Shown here one piece after another: positions 54,443 through 63,698 of a stretch of DNA of 64,000 nucleotides. Position 1 is the first letter of the stretch; each line of letters starts with the position of its first letter. The notes beneath the pieces are model-generated. The model ran no database searches and had not been told where the DNA came from. It saw nothing but the letters and a program-made list of their open reading frames with translations. Source of the DNA: Hellea sp. (GTDB lineage Bacteria > Pseudomonadota > Alphaproteobacteria > Caulobacterales > Maricaulaceae); NCBI GenBank assembly GCA_020627655.1, contig JAHDGM010000003.1, positions 1 to 64,000 on the forward strand, given 5' to 3'. The position numbers were made by a program, and so were the translations under genes.

Positions 54443-54507
54443 TAGATGGTCATGCACGACTGATTTCGTGCTGCTTCCACCACCAATTTGTAAACGACAT
54501 TGTTCAT
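54442..54507 (-). CDS. Possible 21-codon leader ORF before MATE gene
   Basis: An ATG at 54507 opens 21 codons ending with TAG at 54442-54444. The reading begins MNNVVYKL and ends QSCMTI. An AAGAG lies seven bases before the ATG. The stop falls exactly at the beginning of the inverted repeat, so a ribosome on it would affect folding. It also contains an internal hairpin (GCACGA...TCGTGC). No homolog is recalled; it is supported only by position and structure. Confidence 0.35.
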   Translation of the reverse strand: MNNVVYKLVVEAARNQSCMTI

Positions 54508-54592
54508 TGGTCTGCTCTTAGAGTTTCAATATGACGGCTCTAGGCAAGCCGCGACATTCTGTCAATGTGAAAATAAATTTGATAAGCTGAAG

Positions 54593-55150
54593 CTAGCGCG
54601 GCGCACGTTTGGCCAGTATGCGCTGCAGCGTCCTGCGATGCATATTCAAGCGCCGCGCGGTTTCAGACACGTTCTTCCCGCAAAGCTCATATACTCTTTG
54701 AATGTGCTCCCAGCGTACACGATCTGCTGACATGGGATTTTCGGGTGGTTCTGGACGTTCGCCTTCGCTGGCAAGCAGAGCTTTGCAGACGTCATCCGCA
54801 TCAGCTGGTTTGGCCAGATAATCCACAGCACCAGCTTTCACCGCATGCACAGCTGTCGCCAGATTACCATATCCGGTCAGCATGACCATTTTACAGTCCG
54901 GGCGCGCCTGATGAAGGGCGTCCACAACCGTCAATCCATTTCCATCTTCAAGACGCATATCCAGCACAGCAAATGCAGGTGGGTCCGATTTAACTTTAGC
55001 CATAGCTTCGGCCACAGATTCAACTGTCGTAACCTCAAAGCCGCGATGCTCCATAGCCCGCCCCAAACGGTTACGAAACGGACCATCATCATCCAAAATC
55101 ATTAATGTGCTATCATCCGGCAGATTGTATTCAGCATTTCCGGCAGGCAT
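54593..55150 (-). CDS. regA: ActR/PrrA/RegA family redox response regulator
   Basis: A 185-residue regulator. Receiver domain (15-125): acidic pair in ILDDDGPF, phosphoacceptor Asp64 (AVLDMRLEDGNGL), LTGYGNLATAVHAVKAGAVDYLAKPAD with the conserved lysine. C-terminal Fis-like helix-turn-helix (about 159-180), CGKNVSETARRLNMHRRTLQRILAKR, almost identical to RegA. It controls respiration and redox-responsive genes with its kinase RegB, encoded just upstream on the same strand (110-base gap). The AAGGAT site is good. Confidence 0.95.
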   Translation of the reverse strand: MPAGNAEYNLPDDSTLMILDDDGPFRNRLGRAMEHRGFEVTTVESVAEAMAKVKSDPPAFAVLDMRLEDGNGLTVVDALHQARPDCKMVMLTGYGNLATAVHAVKAGAVDYLAKPADADDVCKALLASEGERPEPPENPMSADRVRWEHIQRVYELCGKNVSETARRLNMHRRTLQRILAKRAPR

Positions 55151-55260
55151 GTTTTATCCTTTTTTGGATTAATATGACCACTATAAACAAAATGTCATAA
55201 AACTGTCAGCAAAAATCGAAAAAGAACCGTGAAACGATTAACCGGGTCCCAATCGAGGGA

Positions 55261-56622
55261 CTAACCTGTCAAAGAAGGCTTGGAAAGAGCGCGTTTAGGC
55301 CAAATCAAAGACACGATCGCTCCACCCTTTGGCTTGTTATTAAAACTGATTTTAGCACCCGTCCGTTCTAACAAGGTTTTAGAGATAAACAGACCCAATC
55401 CCAGTCCGCCCGCTTTTGATCTTTCCGCTCGGCCCGAAACATAAGGTTCCCCCAAACGATCCTTAACCGAGGCATTAAACCCTGGACCGTCATCTTCAAT
55501 AATCAGGGTAACCTGACCTTCATCCCATTTGCCTGTTAGAATAACCTCCGAGTGAGCGTAACTGGCGGCATTTTCAATCAGGTTACGCAGACCATACATA
55601 AGCTCTGCACGGCGATAAACGATCGGCGGCTGCCCCTCACCCTCCATGACTATATCTATAGTGATAGTACCACCCATATTGTCGTAAGGATCCACGGCTT
55701 CTTCCAGCAAGACATCAAAAGACAGATTATCATGAATAAGGTCACCTTCATCACCGCGCTGGCCAAGTTGTTGTAATATGTCCCGGCACCGCTCGGTTTG
55801 TGAAAGTAAAAGGTCAATATCTTCCGCTTGCGCTGTCCCCGGTTTGACGTCTCGGGACATTTCTTTTGCGGTCAGCCTGATCGTGGCTAATGGCGTCCCT
55901 AACTCATGGGCCGCCGCAGCCGCCAATCCTCCCAAAGCTGATAATTTTTGCTCATGGGCCAATACGGCTTCGGTGGCGGCAAGCGCCTCTGACATGCGGC
56001 GGGATTCCCGCGCCGAACGCCAGGCATAGGCTGAGGTAAAAATCATCCCCACGATCAGCGCAAACCAGCTCCCCAGCCGAAACATAAACGGTAATTCAAA
56101 TCCTTCCTGGCTCCAGGGTAGAGGCTGGAAATAATAAATCATCGCAAGCGATAGACATGCGGCCAATATACCCAAAAGCGCCAGAACCGGACGACTTAGT
56201 GTCGTCGCGCTTGTTACGACCGGAGCAATGAACAAAAGCGCAAAGGGGTTATTCATACCGCCCGTCAACCACAAGAGCGCCGCCAACTGAACCAAATCAA
56301 ACCCAAGCTGCGCGATGGCTTCAACATCCTCAACCCGCCGGTCAAGCGGCGCTAAAAAAGTAACTGCCAGATTGACGATCACAGATAACCCAATAACGAG
56401 AAAGCAGGGCATGAGAGGCAAATTATATCCCAATCCCCAAGCCACGAATAATAGGGCCATGGTCTGGCCAATTATAGCCATCCATCGTAGCGTCACCAAA
56501 GTCGAACGCCTGAGACGGCCTGATATCTGGCGTGAATAAGGCGACAAGCTTCGGCTTTGCCCGAAGCCGAAAAATGGAAAAATTGTCGCGCGGCTTTTCT
56601 CTGTCATGGACTTAAGGCTCAT
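55261..56622 (-). CDS. regB: ActS/PrrB/RegB family redox-sensing histidine kinase
   Basis: A 453-residue kinase. It has six membrane segments in the first 200 residues with the conserved quinone-site GGMNNPF at 121-127. The dimerisation/phosphoacceptor region is AAAAAHELGTPLATIRL (His239), followed by the redox Cys279 in TERCRDIL. The ATPase domain has NLIENAASYA, EDDGPGF and GLGLGLFISKTLLERTGA. It senses redox or quinone state and phosphorylates RegA. It starts at ATG 56622 and is divergent from the SCO gene. The kinase, regulator and SCO grouping is the classic arrangement of this system. Confidence 0.94.
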   Translation of the reverse strand: MSLKSMTEKSRATIFPFFGFGQSRSLSPYSRQISGRLRRSTLVTLRWMAIIGQTMALLFVAWGLGYNLPLMPCFLVIGLSVIVNLAVTFLAPLDRRVEDVEAIAQLGFDLVQLAALLWLTGGMNNPFALLFIAPVVTSATTLSRPVLALLGILAACLSLAMIYYFQPLPWSQEGFELPFMFRLGSWFALIVGMIFTSAYAWRSARESRRMSEALAATEAVLAHEQKLSALGGLAAAAAHELGTPLATIRLTAKEMSRDVKPGTAQAEDIDLLLSQTERCRDILQQLGQRGDEGDLIHDNLSFDVLLEEAVDPYDNMGGTITIDIVMEGEGQPPIVYRRAELMYGLRNLIENAASYAHSEVILTGKWDEGQVTLIIEDDGPGFNASVKDRLGEPYVSGRAERSKAGGLGLGLFISKTLLERTGAKISFNNKPKGGAIVSLIWPKRALSKPSLTG

Positions 56623-56680
56623 ACCGTTTCATTATTGCCCAAGCCTAAAGTATTTTTGATCCGTGAACCAGAGAGTTTAC

Positions 56681-57313
56681 ATGACCCATTATAAATCCCT
56701 GCTATCCCTATTGAGCCTATCACTGGTTCTGACATTTACGGCCTGCAAGAGCGAAACGTCGACCGATAAATCAGCCGGACAGTCCGGCACGGTCGTTGCC
56801 GCTGGTAAAGCCGATATCGGGGGTTCGTTTGAACTGATCAATCAAGACGGCATAACCACCACTGACCAAGACATACTCGGGAAACCACAACTCATATATT
56901 TTGGGTTTTCTTTCTGCCCCGATGTTTGCCCAACAGCCTTGCAACAAATGGGCTATGCATTATCCGAAGTTGATCCGGATGGTACTTATTTCAGACCCAT
57001 TTTCATATCCGTTGACCCCGAGCGCGACACACCGGAAAGCCTTAAAACCTATGTTAGCAATAATGGGTTTCCAAAAGGGCTGGTCGGCCTTACCGGTTCA
57101 TCCGAACAGGTTGAAACAGCTAAAGCCGCTTATAAAATATTCTCACAAAAAGTAGCTGACCCGGACAGCGCTGCCGGTTACACAGTTGACCACGTCAGTC
57201 TTATTTTCCTGATGGATAAACATGGCGATTTTGCTGACGTATTCACGCACAGCACCACTACCGACATCATGATCAAGAAATTGCGCGCCTATAAACAGGC
57301 GCACAGCCAATAA
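56681..57313 (+). CDS. SCO family protein (SenC/PrrC), copper delivery to cytochrome oxidase
   Basis: A 210-residue protein with a lipobox-like LTFTAC (Cys22), so probably a lipoprotein. The thioredoxin-like SCO domain has the copper ligands Cys79 and Cys83 (FCPDVCPT) and His171 (YTVDHVSLIFL). It helps insert Cu into CuA of cytochrome oxidase or keeps its cysteines reduced. The ATG at 56681 has an AGAGAG site; a GTG at 56663 is less likely. Placed divergently next to regB, it corresponds to prrC/senC of purple bacteria. It is tail-to-tail with the lipoprotein gene (2-base gap). Confidence 0.94.
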   Translation: MTHYKSLLSLLSLSLVLTFTACKSETSTDKSAGQSGTVVAAGKADIGGSFELINQDGITTTDQDILGKPQLIYFGFSFCPDVCPTALQQMGYALSEVDPDGTYFRPIFISVDPERDTPESLKTYVSNNGFPKGLVGLTGSSEQVETAKAAYKIFSQKVADPDSAAGYTVDHVSLIFLMDKHGDFADVFTHSTTTDIMIKKLRAYKQAHSQ

Positions 57314-57315
57314 AA

Positions 57316-58947
57316 TTAATCTGATATATGCTCAAAATCGATACCGAAAAGCTTGATGATATCATCTGGATTGGGCGCATCGACGCCTTCTGTTCCGTAA
57401 ATAGCAGCAGCTTGAGCGGTCTTGATCTGTTCCGTGATTTTACTCACATCTAAGTCATCCGATGGATTTACGGAAAACTTAAACGACCCGCCCTCATCAA
57501 TCAACTTGGTCATGTTTTCAGCAAAATCTTGGGCCAGTTCAGCCTGATATTCACTTTTCGCAGCCAGGGTAGACATCATAATTCCGCCTTTTGCCTGCTG
57601 CTTGATTAAATCGATACCCACACCCTGCTCTTCAGCCTGAAATTTAAATGCGCGCTCTAATATAGAGTTATCATCGAATATAACTTCAACATTATGGATT
57701 TTCAAATCACTAAAGGCTTCCTGTAACAGGGCCTCAGGATCCATATTATCCGGCGGTGTTGCATCTGCACCAAAACTTTCAGTAAGACGGTCCGTCATCT
57801 CTCCCATGGCAGTCACCATTTTTTTGAGCCCTGTGACTTTATAATCGACCGACAAATCAAACCCGTCTTTCATCATCAGATCAAACTTCTCGATTTCGAC
57901 GAGATCATTGGTTTCATCCATAAAAGTTTTTCCGTCCATGGAAAACTCTAATCGCTCATAACCCATTTTATTCAGGTTTTCTTTCATCTTGAGCAAATCA
58001 GGGTCTTCCGATTCACCTTCAAATCCAATGGTCATGGACGGCATGGTGGTATAGCCATAGAATTTTCCGTCTTTTTTGTCCGAATACCAACCCTCAAACT
58101 TTGGCACCGCAAAAACCACCGCATCTGCATTGATCTTCACATCTTTGGCCACCATGCTTTCAACATTGGGATCGAAGGGGTTCATGCCCGCAATGTTATT
58201 GCCAAACATATTGTCATAATGCTCAAGATCAAATCCGCTCAGAGATATCAGGCCAACGGAAAACTCGACATCATCTTTACCCTCTTCCGCTGAACCTGCC
58301 CAGTTTTTGATCAAAAGGGACATTTTCCTTTCGTCCTCATCTTCGGCCCAGCCCGCAAAGTCCATGTTAAAGTTAACCTCATCGCTTTCAATGCTAACGC
58401 CTTCAATATAACCGCCGCCAACTGTAAAATTGGCATCGCCTGAGCGGAACATCTGCTGCAGATTCATCATATTACCACTGTCCAATTGATCGAACATTTC
58501 GATCATTTTTTCGGCTTCAGGCAAAACAATCTGCATGGACTTCATGTTAATTTTCACATCATCTTCGGGCATGACGGAAAAGTTTGTGATCTCGAGTCGG
58601 TCGGCAATTGGCGTGTCTTCATCAAGCATGCGAAGACCTACAACCTTCAGACTTTCAATGTGAAACTTTTCATCTGTATTTTTCAAATCTTTAAACACAT
58701 AATTTCCAGCAGAGCCTGTACGTTCACTCCAACTGGCTGTGTCACCGGGTTCCATAAGTTTAAGAAATTCCAGCGCCTTTTGTCCCTCAGCCTCGGTGAC
58801 AGTCGTACCTGATCCCTCAACTGCGATATGATTTTTGATCCATGTCTCAGTGACAATGTCCGGGCCCGTGCTTTTCTTATTGTTACAGCCGCCAGCAATC
58901 ACAGCCGTTGTGATCAAAAGAGCCGGTAATGTTTGACGCAGTTTCAT
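57316..58947 (-). CDS. Large lipoprotein, unknown, paralog of next gene
   Basis: A 543-residue protein with lipobox VIAGGC near residue 20 (ATG 58947; TTG 58959 is the longer reading). The sequence is rich in Asp, Glu, Met and alternating hydrophobic residues, with repeated short beta-like units (VKINADAVVFAVPKFEGWY, LRMLDEDTPIADRLEITNFSV). The C-terminal part has KQQAKGGIMM and a VNPSDDLDVSKI end. It resembles the gene immediately upstream over most of its length, so the two arose by duplication. No family is recognised. It is probably an envelope lipoprotein. Confidence 0.65.
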   Translation of the reverse strand: MKLRQTLPALLITTAVIAGGCNNKKSTGPDIVTETWIKNHIAVEGSGTTVTEAEGQKALEFLKLMEPGDTASWSERTGSAGNYVFKDLKNTDEKFHIESLKVVGLRMLDEDTPIADRLEITNFSVMPEDDVKINMKSMQIVLPEAEKMIEMFDQLDSGNMMNLQQMFRSGDANFTVGGGYIEGVSIESDEVNFNMDFAGWAEDEDERKMSLLIKNWAGSAEEGKDDVEFSVGLISLSGFDLEHYDNMFGNNIAGMNPFDPNVESMVAKDVKINADAVVFAVPKFEGWYSDKKDGKFYGYTTMPSMTIGFEGESEDPDLLKMKENLNKMGYERLEFSMDGKTFMDETNDLVEIEKFDLMMKDGFDLSVDYKVTGLKKMVTAMGEMTDRLTESFGADATPPDNMDPEALLQEAFSDLKIHNVEVIFDDNSILERAFKFQAEEQGVGIDLIKQQAKGGIMMSTLAAKSEYQAELAQDFAENMTKLIDEGGSFKFSVNPSDDLDVSKITEQIKTAQAAAIYGTEGVDAPNPDDIIKLFGIDFEHISD

Positions 58948-59024
58948 AATATTTTCCAATTTTCATCCCGGCTAAGCGGGGCAGTTATAAGCCGTGATAG
59001 CTATTGAGATTGTAGCTGACAACA

Positions 59025-59052
59025 AAAACCCGCCCTAAACAAGGCGAGTTTT
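59025..59052 (-). terminator. Rho-independent terminator between the two paralogous lipoprotein genes
   Basis: On the minus strand, a ten-base stem (arms 59043-59052 and 59025-59034, with one U-G pair) is followed by a T run. It lies 24 bases after the stop of the upstream lipoprotein gene, so the two paralogs are probably transcribed separately. Confidence 0.75.
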
Positions 59053-59076
59053 GGCGCATAATAAGATTATATTTTG

Positions 59077-60615
59077 TTAGTTATGGTGACTGATCTTCAA
59101 ACCCAGCTCTGTAGCGGCTTTATTTGGGTTTTGTGATAAACGCTGAATTTCATTCACCGATATGGGACGGGATGGATTCAATTCAAGAACAAGCGTACCC
59201 CCATCATCCATGAAATTTCCGGCAGCGTTTGCAACATCTGCCAGCATTTTCTTCTCTTCTTCTGTCTTACCCATAGCCGATAGAAACATTAATCCGCCCT
59301 TCGCCTGCATTCTTAACAGCGCCGGATTGGTTCCCTGCATCTTAGCCGCCATACCGATAGCCTTGTTCAAAAAGGAATGATCCGTCAGTTGTACTTTGAG
59401 CTGATTAATGGACATATCAGATGCGTCATCCTGACTGAGTACGCCATCAAGATCATATTGCAGATTAAACCCATCAGTCATGGCAAAATTTGCGCCCTGA
59501 ATTTTCAGAGAACCCGTGCTTTTATCCATGGTCGTTGTTGCCTGACCTGTGAACTCAAGAGCCTCATAACCCAGACTGGACAGGGCTTCATAAGCTTGCT
59601 GCATATCCCTTGTTTGCGGTGCTCCGTTAAAACTTATGCGAATTGGCTGCATAACCTGTTTGGCTGTATTAACACTGCCTTTTTGAGTCGATTGAATGGC
59701 CATGCCTGCCGCAGTGATATTCAATGTATCTGCTGAAAGCTTAAAGTCCTCAAGTTTGAAATTTCCCATACCTGATTTAAATGGAGATAGCCCGCTGGGA
59801 TTTTTGCGCGACATATTATCATTTAATCGCGCGAATTTTTTTGAGTCAAAATCCGTCGCCGAGGCTGATTTAAGACTCATGGATACAGGCATACCAAGCT
59901 CATCATCGGTTCCTGAAAATGAGAGGTCCTGCGCCAAAAACGTTCCTTTGCCTGACGTTTCATCACTGCCAAAACCAAATGTTTTGATTTTCATCTGGCC
60001 GTCTTCCCCAGACATATTCAGACCTTCCAGTAGCATTGCCCCAAAAGGAGCCTCCCCGTCTTCCAAGTCAAGATCAATGTCCATATCCAGATCATCCAGA
60101 GAATCCATATCACTCAAGCGGTCCAGAATACGGGCCGCCAGTTTCGGGTGAGGCCGGCTTAAGGTCAGCGCGTCGATTGTCCCGGAGGCATCTTCATCTG
60201 TGACAGAAACACCTGTTATCGTCATTTTATCAAATGAAGCGGTTTCGCCTTTCATATGGACGCCATCCAGTTTCAGATTAGCGACCTTAACGGCTTCACC
60301 GTCATCAGATTTAAAACTAAGATTCGTATAGTGATAATCACCCGCTTTCCCTGTCTTGGAATCCCAGGACAGGCCCGACGCTTTATCATCGGCAAGACCT
60401 AATTGTGCCAGCGCCTGATCCGCCTCAGCGTCGGAAACCTTGCGGTCATCCACAGCCAGAAGTTTTTTCATAGTCTTGGCATTTGCTTCTTTGACCGTCA
60501 GCTTGCCAACACCCGGAATATTTGCATCTGCCCCCTTGTCCTTTTTACCGCATGCCCCCACAACAAGCATAGCAGAGAGTGCCACTAATGAGGCCGTGTG
60601 ACGGAATTTATACAT
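59077..60615 (-). CDS. Large lipoprotein, unknown, paralog of preceding gene
   Basis: A 512-residue protein with lipobox LVVGAC (Cys near 22). The body has beta-rich units of the form VANLKLDGVHMKGETASFDKMTITGVSV, with many Asp and Gly, and a C-terminal RMQAKGGLMFLSAMGK followed by LVLELNPSRPISVNEI. The neighbour has matching GKAGDY/GSAGNY, QAKGG(L/I)M and NPS segments, so they are paralogs of about equal length. The AsmA/DUF945-like impression is weak. The ATG at 60615 has an AGGA site. The function is unknown. Confidence 0.65.
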   Translation of the reverse strand: MYKFRHTASLVALSAMLVVGACGKKDKGADANIPGVGKLTVKEANAKTMKKLLAVDDRKVSDAEADQALAQLGLADDKASGLSWDSKTGKAGDYHYTNLSFKSDDGEAVKVANLKLDGVHMKGETASFDKMTITGVSVTDEDASGTIDALTLSRPHPKLAARILDRLSDMDSLDDLDMDIDLDLEDGEAPFGAMLLEGLNMSGEDGQMKIKTFGFGSDETSGKGTFLAQDLSFSGTDDELGMPVSMSLKSASATDFDSKKFARLNDNMSRKNPSGLSPFKSGMGNFKLEDFKLSADTLNITAAGMAIQSTQKGSVNTAKQVMQPIRISFNGAPQTRDMQQAYEALSSLGYEALEFTGQATTTMDKSTGSLKIQGANFAMTDGFNLQYDLDGVLSQDDASDMSINQLKVQLTDHSFLNKAIGMAAKMQGTNPALLRMQAKGGLMFLSAMGKTEEEKKMLADVANAAGNFMDDGGTLVLELNPSRPISVNEIQRLSQNPNKAATELGLKISHHN

Positions 60616-60640
60616 GTCAGGTTTCCTATCTAAACTTAAA

Positions 60641-61387
60641 ATGAACGCGAACCCTAACAGGTTAGAAGCGGAAAAAAAAGCGAAACTCCCACTTCGGGAC
60701 CCTGATGACCCGCGTATAATTTATAAAAACTCTGACCGGGCCAAGCGCATTGCTCTGAAAATCAAACCCAGCGAACGGGAAGTCAGCGTCACCGTACCGG
60801 GTATACGCGCCTTGCCCAAAGCCATGAAATTTGTCCGCGAGCAGAAAGACTGGATTGAAGTCCAGCTCGAGGCCCTGCCGCCCCCGCAGCCATTTACCCC
60901 CAATAGCCCTATTTTGTTTGAAGGCGAGATATACACACTGATCCACACGGATGGACGGGGACGACCAAGCGTGAATCGCGATGTAAAGGAAATTATTGTA
61001 CCCGCCCCCGACGGCACGTTGGCAGGACGGACTAAACGCCTTCTTATTCGTGAGGCCAGACAGCGCCTCGAAGAGGCCAGTCATGAATATGCTACTATGC
61101 TTGGCCGTCAGGTCGAAAAAGTTTCAGTACGCGACACGTCATCACGCTGGGGATCCTGTATTACCCGAAAAGGCAAAGGCCATATTTCCTATTCCTGGCG
61201 CCTGATTTCAGCCCCGCCTTTTGTTCTGGATTACGTCGCCGCGCATGAGTGCGCCCATATGATAGAGGCTAATCACAGTCCGGCTTATTGGGCCGTGGTT
61301 GCTGATATTTTTCCAGACTATAAACGGTCGAAAAAATGGCTTCGAACCAATGGCGCCTTTTTACATGCCGTCGGCGCTGAGTTTTAA
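60641..61387 (+). CDS. YgjP-type (DUF45, SprT-like) metallopeptidase
   Basis: About 248 residues. The zinc motif HECAHMIEANHSPAYW (HExxH plus a later His) and DTSSRWGSC are the signature of the YgjP/M48-related DUF45 family, cytoplasmic proteins with unclear targets. The N-terminal part (KRIALKIKPSEREVSVTVPG) is also typical. The ATG at 60641 is chosen because the alternative ATG at 60614 would overlap the divergent lipoprotein start. The latter is possible (a weak GGAA precedes it). Confidence 0.85.
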   Translation: MNANPNRLEAEKKAKLPLRDPDDPRIIYKNSDRAKRIALKIKPSEREVSVTVPGIRALPKAMKFVREQKDWIEVQLEALPPPQPFTPNSPILFEGEIYTLIHTDGRGRPSVNRDVKEIIVPAPDGTLAGRTKRLLIREARQRLEEASHEYATMLGRQVEKVSVRDTSSRWGSCITRKGKGHISYSWRLISAPPFVLDYVAAHECAHMIEANHSPAYWAVVADIFPDYKRSKKWLRTNGAFLHAVGAEF

Positions 61388-61482
61388 ATGAACCAGTTCA
61401 ACCATGAACGCTCGATGAAAACCGCCGTCAGATTGGATTAAGATTGCACCTCTTAGTTTAGATCAACCTTACGGAGGATCTT

Positions 61483-62163
61483 ATGACTAAACTTATTTCA
61501 ACATCAGCGATTGCTATAATCGCTCTGGGCTTGCCGTCCCTGGCCAGCGCTCAGACATCTTATTACAACTCAAATGGCGGTTACGCCCATCAAGCTTGTA
61601 AAAACAAAGAAGATAACCGGCAAATTCTCGGCGGCGTGGCCGGCGCGGTTGTCGGCGGCGTTCTAGGCTCACAGGTTTCAGGTCGCGGTGCCCGCACAGA
61701 AGGCAGTGCCATTGGAGCCGTTTTAGGCGGCCTGGCCGGAGCGGGCGTTGCCGATAAGACAATTGATTGCGACCCTGTTTATCCGGGACAAACATATTCC
61801 CAATATCCCACAAGCTCTCAACCTGTCTATCAGGACCGCGTCACCTATAGTAACCATCCGGTTTATACTCAGCCCCAATACGGCGCGGGCGCTATATCAT
61901 ATGGAACCACTTACACTACCGGTACCACATCCTACCCACCCTATACATCACAGCCGGTTTACCGCGAAGTTCCAAGAGCAACACGGCAATATCAAACTCA
62001 AACTATTAGCTATCCTGCAACGACGACATACCGAACAACGCAAACAAGCTATCCGTCCTACCAAAGCAGTTATCCGCAAACTTATCACCGGACAACATAT
62101 ACGCCGCCGAGACCTATCGGATTTCACTATCACGGCAGCTATGGGTGCTCATCAACCCATTAA
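61483..62163 (+). CDS. Glycine-zipper 2TM protein with low-complexity tail
   Basis: A 226-residue exported protein. The signal peptide ends near residue 23 (LASAQTS). Then NRQILGGVAGAVVGGVLGSQVSGRG and AIGAVLGGLAGAGVADK form a glycine-zipper two-helix hairpin (48-95), typical of outer-membrane-associated proteins such as the SlyB/OsmB group. The last 120 residues are Tyr/Thr/Pro/Gln/Ser-rich repeats of the form YPPYTSQPVY, probably disordered. GGAGG lies before the ATG. A terminator follows. Confidence 0.75.
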   Translation: MTKLISTSAIAIIALGLPSLASAQTSYYNSNGGYAHQACKNKEDNRQILGGVAGAVVGGVLGSQVSGRGARTEGSAIGAVLGGLAGAGVADKTIDCDPVYPGQTYSQYPTSSQPVYQDRVTYSNHPVYTQPQYGAGAISYGTTYTTGTTSYPPYTSQPVYREVPRATRQYQTQTISYPATTTYRTTQTSYPSYQSSYPQTYHRTTYTPPRPIGFHYHGSYGCSSTH

Positions 62164-62188
62164 CGCTATGCCATAAATATCCATTTAC

Positions 62189-62213
62189 AGCCCGCTTTAT
62201 GCGGGCTTTTTTT
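62189..62213 (+). terminator. Rho-independent terminator
   Basis: AGCCCGC (62189-62195), loop TTTAT, GCGGGCT (62201-62207), then a run of T. It ends the glycine-zipper gene transcript and separates it from trkH. Confidence 0.88.
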
Positions 62214-62249
62214 CTTTGCATAAAGGATTGCTCATTGTAGGCAGGCCCC

Positions 62250-63698
62250 ATGCTGGATCTTCGTCCTGTCTTTTTTATTATCGGGCTCATGCTGGCCGGT
62301 CTCGGCCTGTTCATGTTCATTCCCATGTTGGTCGATCTATCATTTGAAGGTCGCAGCTGGGCGGCTTTTGCCATGAGCGGCATTTTTACGACCCTGTTTG
62401 GCGGCGTTATCGCCCTGGCCAACTATACGCCGCAAATGCAGCTACGGGCCCGAGGTGCCTTTTTGCTAACCGCCCTGTCCTGGGTCATGCTCAGTCTTTT
62501 TTCTGCCGTACCGTTTATGATGGACCCCATGAAGATGACTCTGACAGATGCCATTTTCGAAGCCACATCAGGTATCACAACAACGGGCTCAACGGTAATG
62601 ACGGGCCTAGATGATCAACCCGCAGGAATTCTGCTTTGGCGCGCCTTGCTGCAATGGATTGGCGGGATTGGTATTATCGCCACCGCAATGGCCATTCTGC
62701 CCATGCTCCGAGTGGGCGGCATGCAGCTTTTTAAAGACGAAACCTCCGACATAAGTGAGAAAATTTTAGTCCGGCCAACCCGGATCGCCTTATTGATTGG
62801 CGGCACCTATCTGGGCCTGACCCTGTTATGCGGTATTGGTTATAGCCTGACAGGCATGAACCCGTTTGATGCTGCGGCCCATGCCATGACCACTTTGGCC
62901 ACTGGCGGCTATTCCACCTCTGATCTGTCCATGGGCGGCTTTATGGATAACGGCGCAGACCTTGTCGCCATCGCCTTTATGATGGCCGGTGCCATGCCGT
63001 TTGGAATTTACATGCTCATGGCGTCCGGAAATTTCAGCGCGCCGGTTTATGACCCGCAAGTGCGCACATTTGTTTTAGTCATCGCCACCTTAATTGTTAT
63101 GGTGACAGGCAGTCTCTGGATAACCTCTGAACTTGGCCGCCTGGAAGCTTTGCGCTTATCCACTTTCAATGTGATTTCAATCGTCACGGGTACGGGTTAT
63201 GCTAGCGCCGATTATAATAGCTGGGGACCGTTTGCGGTCGCCTCTTTCTTTGTCTTTATGTTCATCGGCGGATGCGCTGGATCAACCGCCTGTTCTATAA
63301 AAATCTTCCGTTACCAGGTCGCCTTTGAAGCCATGCGGGTTTACCTGATACAAATGCCAAGACCTAATACGGTTATTCCCATGCGATATGGCGGAAAGGC
63401 CCTGCCCGAAAGCGTTGTTTATTCCGTCATGGGATATTTCTTTTTATTCTTTATGACATTTGCCGCTACGGCGATTTTATTGTCTCTATTAGGGCTTGAC
63501 GCTATGACCGCCTGGTCAGGCGCAGGTAGCGCCGTGGCTAATGTGGGGCCAGGGCTTGGCGACATCATAGGGCCGACCGGAACCTATCAACCCCTGCCCG
63601 ACACGGCTAAATGGGTCTTGCTAATCGCTATGATTATTGGCCGTCTTGAAATTATCACCGCTCTGGTGATTTTAACGCCGTCCTTCTGGCGGGCTTAA
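62250..63698 (+). CDS. trkH: TrkH family potassium uptake protein
   Basis: A 482-residue membrane protein with about ten to twelve segments. Four pore-loop-like repeats carry the family glycine motifs: TSGITTTGSTVM, TTLATGGYSTSD, IVTGTGYASADYN and SAVANVGPGLGD. Near the end are IGRLEIITALVILTP. It moves K+ inward with a TrkA-type regulator; no trkA is in view. It has no signal peptide. Its tail abuts the opposite-strand partial gene. Confidence 0.93.
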   Translation: MLDLRPVFFIIGLMLAGLGLFMFIPMLVDLSFEGRSWAAFAMSGIFTTLFGGVIALANYTPQMQLRARGAFLLTALSWVMLSLFSAVPFMMDPMKMTLTDAIFEATSGITTTGSTVMTGLDDQPAGILLWRALLQWIGGIGIIATAMAILPMLRVGGMQLFKDETSDISEKILVRPTRIALLIGGTYLGLTLLCGIGYSLTGMNPFDAAAHAMTTLATGGYSTSDLSMGGFMDNGADLVAIAFMMAGAMPFGIYMLMASGNFSAPVYDPQVRTFVLVIATLIVMVTGSLWITSELGRLEALRLSTFNVISIVTGTGYASADYNSWGPFAVASFFVFMFIGGCAGSTACSIKIFRYQVAFEAMRVYLIQMPRPNTVIPMRYGGKALPESVVYSVMGYFFLFFMTFAATAILLSLLGLDAMTAWSGAGSAVANVGPGLGDIIGPTGTYQPLPDTAKWVLLIAMIIGRLEIITALVILTPSFWRA

